Assembly: GCA_021739695.1 (NCBI GenBank)
Contig: JAIPBM010000001.1
Span: forward strand, 234,117-298,116
DNA: 64,000 bases
Source: Flavobacteriales bacterium
GTDB taxonomy: Bacteria; Bacteroidota; Bacteroidia; UBA10329
Reading direction: 5' to 3'
This document shows positions 61,292 through 64,000 of the stretch, piece by piece. How positions within the stretch are numbered: position 1 is the first letter of the stretch; each line of letters begins with the position of its first letter. The notes under the pieces were generated by a model. That model made no database searches. It saw only the letters and a list, made by a program, of their open reading frames with translations, and was not told where the DNA came from. The position numbers and the translations under genes were made by a program.

Positions 61292-62551
61292 ATGAAAAAT
61301 CATCATCAAGTACTCATAATTGGAGGCGGCACCGCAGGAATAATGGTGGCAGCCCAATTATTGAAGAAGCACAACGCGATGGACATTGCCATTATTGAGC
61401 CAGCCACCACACATTATTATCAGCCTGCTTGGACCTTGGTGGGAGCAGGAACTTTTGATTTCAATAAAACGGCCCGACCAATGTCGTCTGTGATGCCCAA
61501 GGGCGTTACATGGCTAAAGGAATACGCCACTGGTTTTAAACCCGAAAGCAACACCGTTACCACCGGAAAGGGAGAATACACCTACGATGTATTGGTGGTG
61601 GCGCCCGGCCTGGTAATGGCTCCCGAACTGATTGAAGGATTACCCGAGGCATTGGCCAACAAGACCGCGGTTTCCAACTACACCGACCCAGAGGAAGTGT
61701 GGCGGCAGATCAAGAATTTCAAAGGTGGAAATGCGGTGTTCACCCAACCTACCACGCCTATTAAGTGCGGTGGTGCGCCACAGAAGATCGCTTATCTGGC
61801 GGCAGATTACTTTCAGAAAAATGGCCTGAAGGATAAGACCAATGTGGTATTTGCCACACCCGGTTCGGTGATCTTCGGTGTAAAACCCATTGCGCATACG
61901 CTGATGGAGGTGATCAACCGCTACGACATTCACCTGAAGACGCACTACGCGCCCGTGAAGATCGATAGCGTGAACAAGGTCGTTACCTTCAAATACGTTG
62001 CTCCCGATCAGAACATGTGTGTGATCAACGAGACCAACGATCTGGAAGAACGTCTAGAAGGCGATTCCACCATTAAAATGCCATTCGACCTACTACATAT
62101 TGCACCGCCACAAACAGCACCGAAATTCGTCAAGGAGTCAACGCTTGTAAACGAAGCCGGTTGGTTGAATGTGGACACCGGCACCATGCAACATAAGTAC
62201 TTCCCCAACATTTTCGGCCTTGGTGATGTGGCCGCATTGCCTACCGCAAAGACCGGTGCCGCCATTCGCAAACAGGTGCCTGTGGTAGTGGAGAACATTC
62301 AGCGCGTATTGCAGAACAAGGCCATCAGCGATAAGACCTACAACGGTTACTCTTCGTGCCCTTTGGTAACGGGCTACGGTAAAATGGTGCTGGCCGAATT
62401 CGATTATGCAAGCAATTTTACACCCGACCCAAAATTGAAACAAATGCTTGTCTTCAATTCCGATAAGGAACATTGGCGCTTGTGGATGCTGAAGAAATAC
62501 ATGCTTCCGTACCTGTATTGGAACAAAATGATGAAGGGCGAACAAGTATAG
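61292..62551 (+). CDS. Sulfide:quinone oxidoreductase-like FAD enzyme
   Basis: 419 residues from MKNHHQVLIIGGGTAGIMVAAQ (FAD fold). Redox Cys pair candidates C159 in PIKCGGAPQK and C356 in YSSCPLVTGYG, positions and motifs like those of human SQOR (type II). A GDVAALPTAKTGAAIRKQ FAD segment and a hydrophobic, aromatic C-terminus (KKYMLPYLYWNKMM) for membrane contact follow. It probably oxidises sulfide and reduces quinone. A third Cys near 128 found in some SQR types is absent. Neighbouring genes give no sulfur-pathway link. Confidence 0.88.
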   Translation: MKNHHQVLIIGGGTAGIMVAAQLLKKHNAMDIAIIEPATTHYYQPAWTLVGAGTFDFNKTARPMSSVMPKGVTWLKEYATGFKPESNTVTTGKGEYTYDVLVVAPGLVMAPELIEGLPEALANKTAVSNYTDPEEVWRQIKNFKGGNAVFTQPTTPIKCGGAPQKIAYLAADYFQKNGLKDKTNVVFATPGSVIFGVKPIAHTLMEVINRYDIHLKTHYAPVKIDSVNKVVTFKYVAPDQNMCVINETNDLEERLEGDSTIKMPFDLLHIAPPQTAPKFVKESTLVNEAGWLNVDTGTMQHKYFPNIFGLGDVAALPTAKTGAAIRKQVPVVVENIQRVLQNKAISDKTYNGYSSCPLVTGYGKMVLAEFDYASNFTPDPKLKQMLVFNSDKEHWRLWMLKKYMLPYLYWNKMMKGEQV

Positions 62552-62584
62552 CCTACGCAACGAAGAGACCATTAACTTGGTCTC

Positions 62585-63619
62585 ATGGAAAAACAGCGCT
62601 CGTATTACATCGTTAAACATGGTTCTGCCAAAGAATCGTTTCAGCTTCGAGAATCAGAAATCCCTGCGGCAAAAGCGGGCCACATCCGTGTTGAGGTAGA
62701 GGGTTTCGGAATCAACTTTGCCGACATCATGGCCCGAAAAGGCCTGTATCAGGATGCACCACCAACGCCTTGCGTGGTGGGTTATGAGTCGGTTGGTAGA
62801 ACAATGGATGCATCGGTGATCGGTGGCGAAACCATTCCTGCGGGAACGCGCGTGGTGGCCTTCTCCCGTTTTGGCGGATATTCTACCCATGTGTTGGCCG
62901 ATGAACGGGCGGTTCAGCCCATTCCAGAAGATATTCCCTTGGGCGAAGCATTGGCGCTGGCGGTTCAGTATTGCACGGCCTACCATTGTGCCGAGGAGCG
63001 CGTTTCCATTTTTCCGGAAGACCACGTGTTGGTGCAGGCCGCAGCAGGTGGCGTGGGCACGGCCTTGGTGCAATTGCTGAAACGGAAAGGCTGCACCATT
63101 TACGGAACGGCAGGTTCGGAAGAAAAACTGGATTACATCCGCAAGCAAGGGGTTGATGTGGCCATCAACTACCGAACACACGATTTTGCCAAGGTCATCA
63201 AAGAGAAATTGGGGACCAGAGGTTTGGATGTGGTGTTCGATTCCTTGGGCGGAAAGAGTTTTTCGGATGGATTCAAAAGCTTAGGAAAAGGCGGCAGGAT
63301 CATCGGTTTTGGCGCTTCGGAGCAAGTGGCTGGCGGACTGGCCGCCATCAACGCACTGAAACTGGCTGCCAACTTCGGGCTCTTCAGTCCTATTCAATTG
63401 CTGATGAGCTCCAAAGCCATGATCGGAGTGAACATGCTGCACGTGGCAGACGACCGCCCCGAAGTATTGGCCCGCACCATGAAAGCGGTGGTCGATCTTT
63501 GGAAAAAAGGCGAGATCAAACCCGTAGTAGGTGCCGAATTCCCAGCTGATCAATTAGCAGAGGCCCACGAGTTTGTGGAAGGCCGAAAATCAATGGGTAA
63601 AGTGGCCGTGAGGTGGTGA
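62585..63619 (+). CDS. Medium-chain dehydrogenase/reductase, quinone-oxidoreductase/VAT-1-like
   Basis: 344 residues. GroES-like N-terminal domain (VEGFGINFADIMARKGLYQDAPPTPCVVGYESVG) lacks the Cys-rich zinc lobe of classical alcohol dehydrogenases. Rossmann segment VLVQAAAGGVGTALVQLLKRKG binds NADPH. GGKSFSDGFKSLGKGGRIIGFGASE is the family's substrate-side loop. It resembles VAT-1 and zeta-crystallin-type quinone reductases; the substrate is unknown. 33 bases downstream of the SQR-like gene, probably cotranscribed. Its stop codon touches that of the convergent small gene. Confidence 0.87.
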   Translation: MEKQRSYYIVKHGSAKESFQLRESEIPAAKAGHIRVEVEGFGINFADIMARKGLYQDAPPTPCVVGYESVGRTMDASVIGGETIPAGTRVVAFSRFGGYSTHVLADERAVQPIPEDIPLGEALALAVQYCTAYHCAEERVSIFPEDHVLVQAAAGGVGTALVQLLKRKGCTIYGTAGSEEKLDYIRKQGVDVAINYRTHDFAKVIKEKLGTRGLDVVFDSLGGKSFSDGFKSLGKGGRIIGFGASEQVAGGLAAINALKLAANFGLFSPIQLLMSSKAMIGVNMLHVADDRPEVLARTMKAVVDLWKKGEIKPVVGAEFPADQLAEAHEFVEGRKSMGKVAVRW

Positions 63620-63871
63620 TCACTTCACCCGCCTGAACATCCACCCCGAACCATCGGTCTTTAGGCCGTATTCAAATTGCAGACCAAGCGATTTCTTTAG
63701 GCGGGCCAGCACAAAGGCCGGACTGCTCTTGCGTTTCCATTCTTCCTTAGGCAGAAACAATCCCTCGCCCACCTCTAGCTGTATGAGGGCGCCACGCAGG
63801 TGCGTGTCTCTTCCGCGCTTTATGGGCAATTTTTCAGGCATGTCATCCTTGGCTATCTTGAGTCTGTTCAA
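63620..63871 (-). CDS. Small basic conserved hypothetical protein
   Basis: 83 residues, no signal peptide, rich in Lys and Arg (KRGRDTHLRGALIQLEVGEGLFLPKEEWKRKS then VLARLKKSLGLQFEYGLK). A compact domain ending in GSGWMFRRVK; it may bind nucleic acid, but that is only from composition. The start may be 63871 or the inner ATG at 63841. Its stop abuts the MDR gene stop (TGA|TCA). Confidence 0.6.
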   Translation of the reverse strand: MNRLKIAKDDMPEKLPIKRGRDTHLRGALIQLEVGEGLFLPKEEWKRKSSPAFVLARLKKSLGLQFEYGLKTDGSGWMFRRVK

Positions 63872-63881
63872 CGAACTGTGT

Positions 63882-63919
63882 CAACCCTGAAGGTTGGCCG
63901 CGGCCAACCTTCAGGGTTG
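63882..63919. repeat. 38-bp perfect palindrome with nested hairpins
   Basis: CAACCCTGAAGGTTGGCCG and its exact complement CGGCCAACCTTCAGGGTTG meet at 63900/63901. Each half itself contains CAACC and GGTTG arms around a 5-base loop (CTGAA or TTCAG). It starts 11 bases beyond the small gene's start. One copy only is present in the window; it is the kind of sequence that forms dispersed REP-like families. Confidence 0.7.
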
Positions 63920-64000
63920 TGTCAATCGGTTTTCAAATATGATCATCATCTGTGACATTGTAAGGTTCCATCCGTTAAGTGGTCTTGTCCATTTCTTTCT

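Noticed and set aside
60237..61295. Open reading frame of 352 codons on the plus strand
   Set aside because: It runs antisense to the DUF5686 gene, has no recognisable family, is His/Arg-rich as expected from antisense code, and the minus-strand frame is clearly real.
1..64000. CRISPR arrays, phage genes, transposases or rRNA
   Set aside because: No regular repeat-spacer pattern, no recombinase or capsid-type protein, and no 16S/23S/5S sequence was seen on either strand.

Overview
The window (about 45% GC by eye, dense, no intergenic gap over about 210 bases) is chromosomal DNA of a Bacteroidota bacterium, most likely a Flavobacteriia-like free-living lineage. Supporting signs: a SprE/PorW component of the type IX secretion system (T9SS), several secreted proteins with T9SS type A or type B C-terminal signals, a fused MurF-alanine racemase, a CarboxypepD_reg TonB-dependent receptor, a three-gene type-B succinate dehydrogenase, and repeated TAnnTTTG promoter elements typical of this phylum. 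The species cannot be told from the sequence alone.

Layout. 1-3.6 kb: a partial PAS-domain sensor with a degenerate receiver, two thioredoxin-fold proteins, Ppx/GppA and a SixA-like phosphatase. 3.6-8 kb: GlpD, a cytochrome/copper-monooxygenase-like lipoprotein coupled to a redoxin, and PurQ. 8.1-15.2 kb: an exported family 1 glycosidase followed by two tandem membrane-bound SpoIIE-type phosphatases, one with a propeller sensor and one with TPRs. 15.1-24.9 kb: an unknown P/E/V-rich protein, thymidine kinase, MurF-Alr, a WG-repeat protein, the divergent SprE/PorW and M23 peptidase pair, and a T9SS cargo protein. 24.9-28.5 kb: sdhCAB with a terminator. 28.6-36.8 kb: a heavy-metal efflux locus with an RND pump fused to its outer-membrane factor, an adaptor, a CxxCH lipoprotein and an OmpR-type two-component system. 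36.8-45.7 kb: aminopeptidase P, an aminotransferase, a membrane glycosyltransferase, a beta-barrel protein and a four-gene operon (hydrolase, free-methionine-sulfoxide reductase, Ig-like lipoprotein, beta-barrel). 45.8-51.7 kb: an operon for a secreted lamin-tail protein, a TonB-dependent receptor and a secreted endonuclease I. 51.9-57.1 kb: a giant T9SS type B protein. 57.2-64 kb: tRNA-Leu(CAG), an outer-membrane protein, a metallophosphatase, a DUF5686 protein, a sulfide:quinone oxidoreductase-like enzyme, an MDR oxidoreductase and a small unknown protein, ending in a nested palindrome.

The most distinctive item is the metal-efflux locus. Each of its three transcription units is preceded by TTAA/TTAG cores repeated at exactly 11 bp, the layout bound by OmpR/PhoB-family regulators, which implies one autoregulated regulon that includes an uncharacterised lipoprotein with two CxxCH motifs. 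The RND signature (DFG-x3-DGA) points to divalent cations rather than Cu/Ag. The nuclease/TonB receptor/lamin-tail operon has the best-formed promoter in the window and suggests extracellular DNA use. No CRISPR array, phage, integrase, transposase or rRNA was found.
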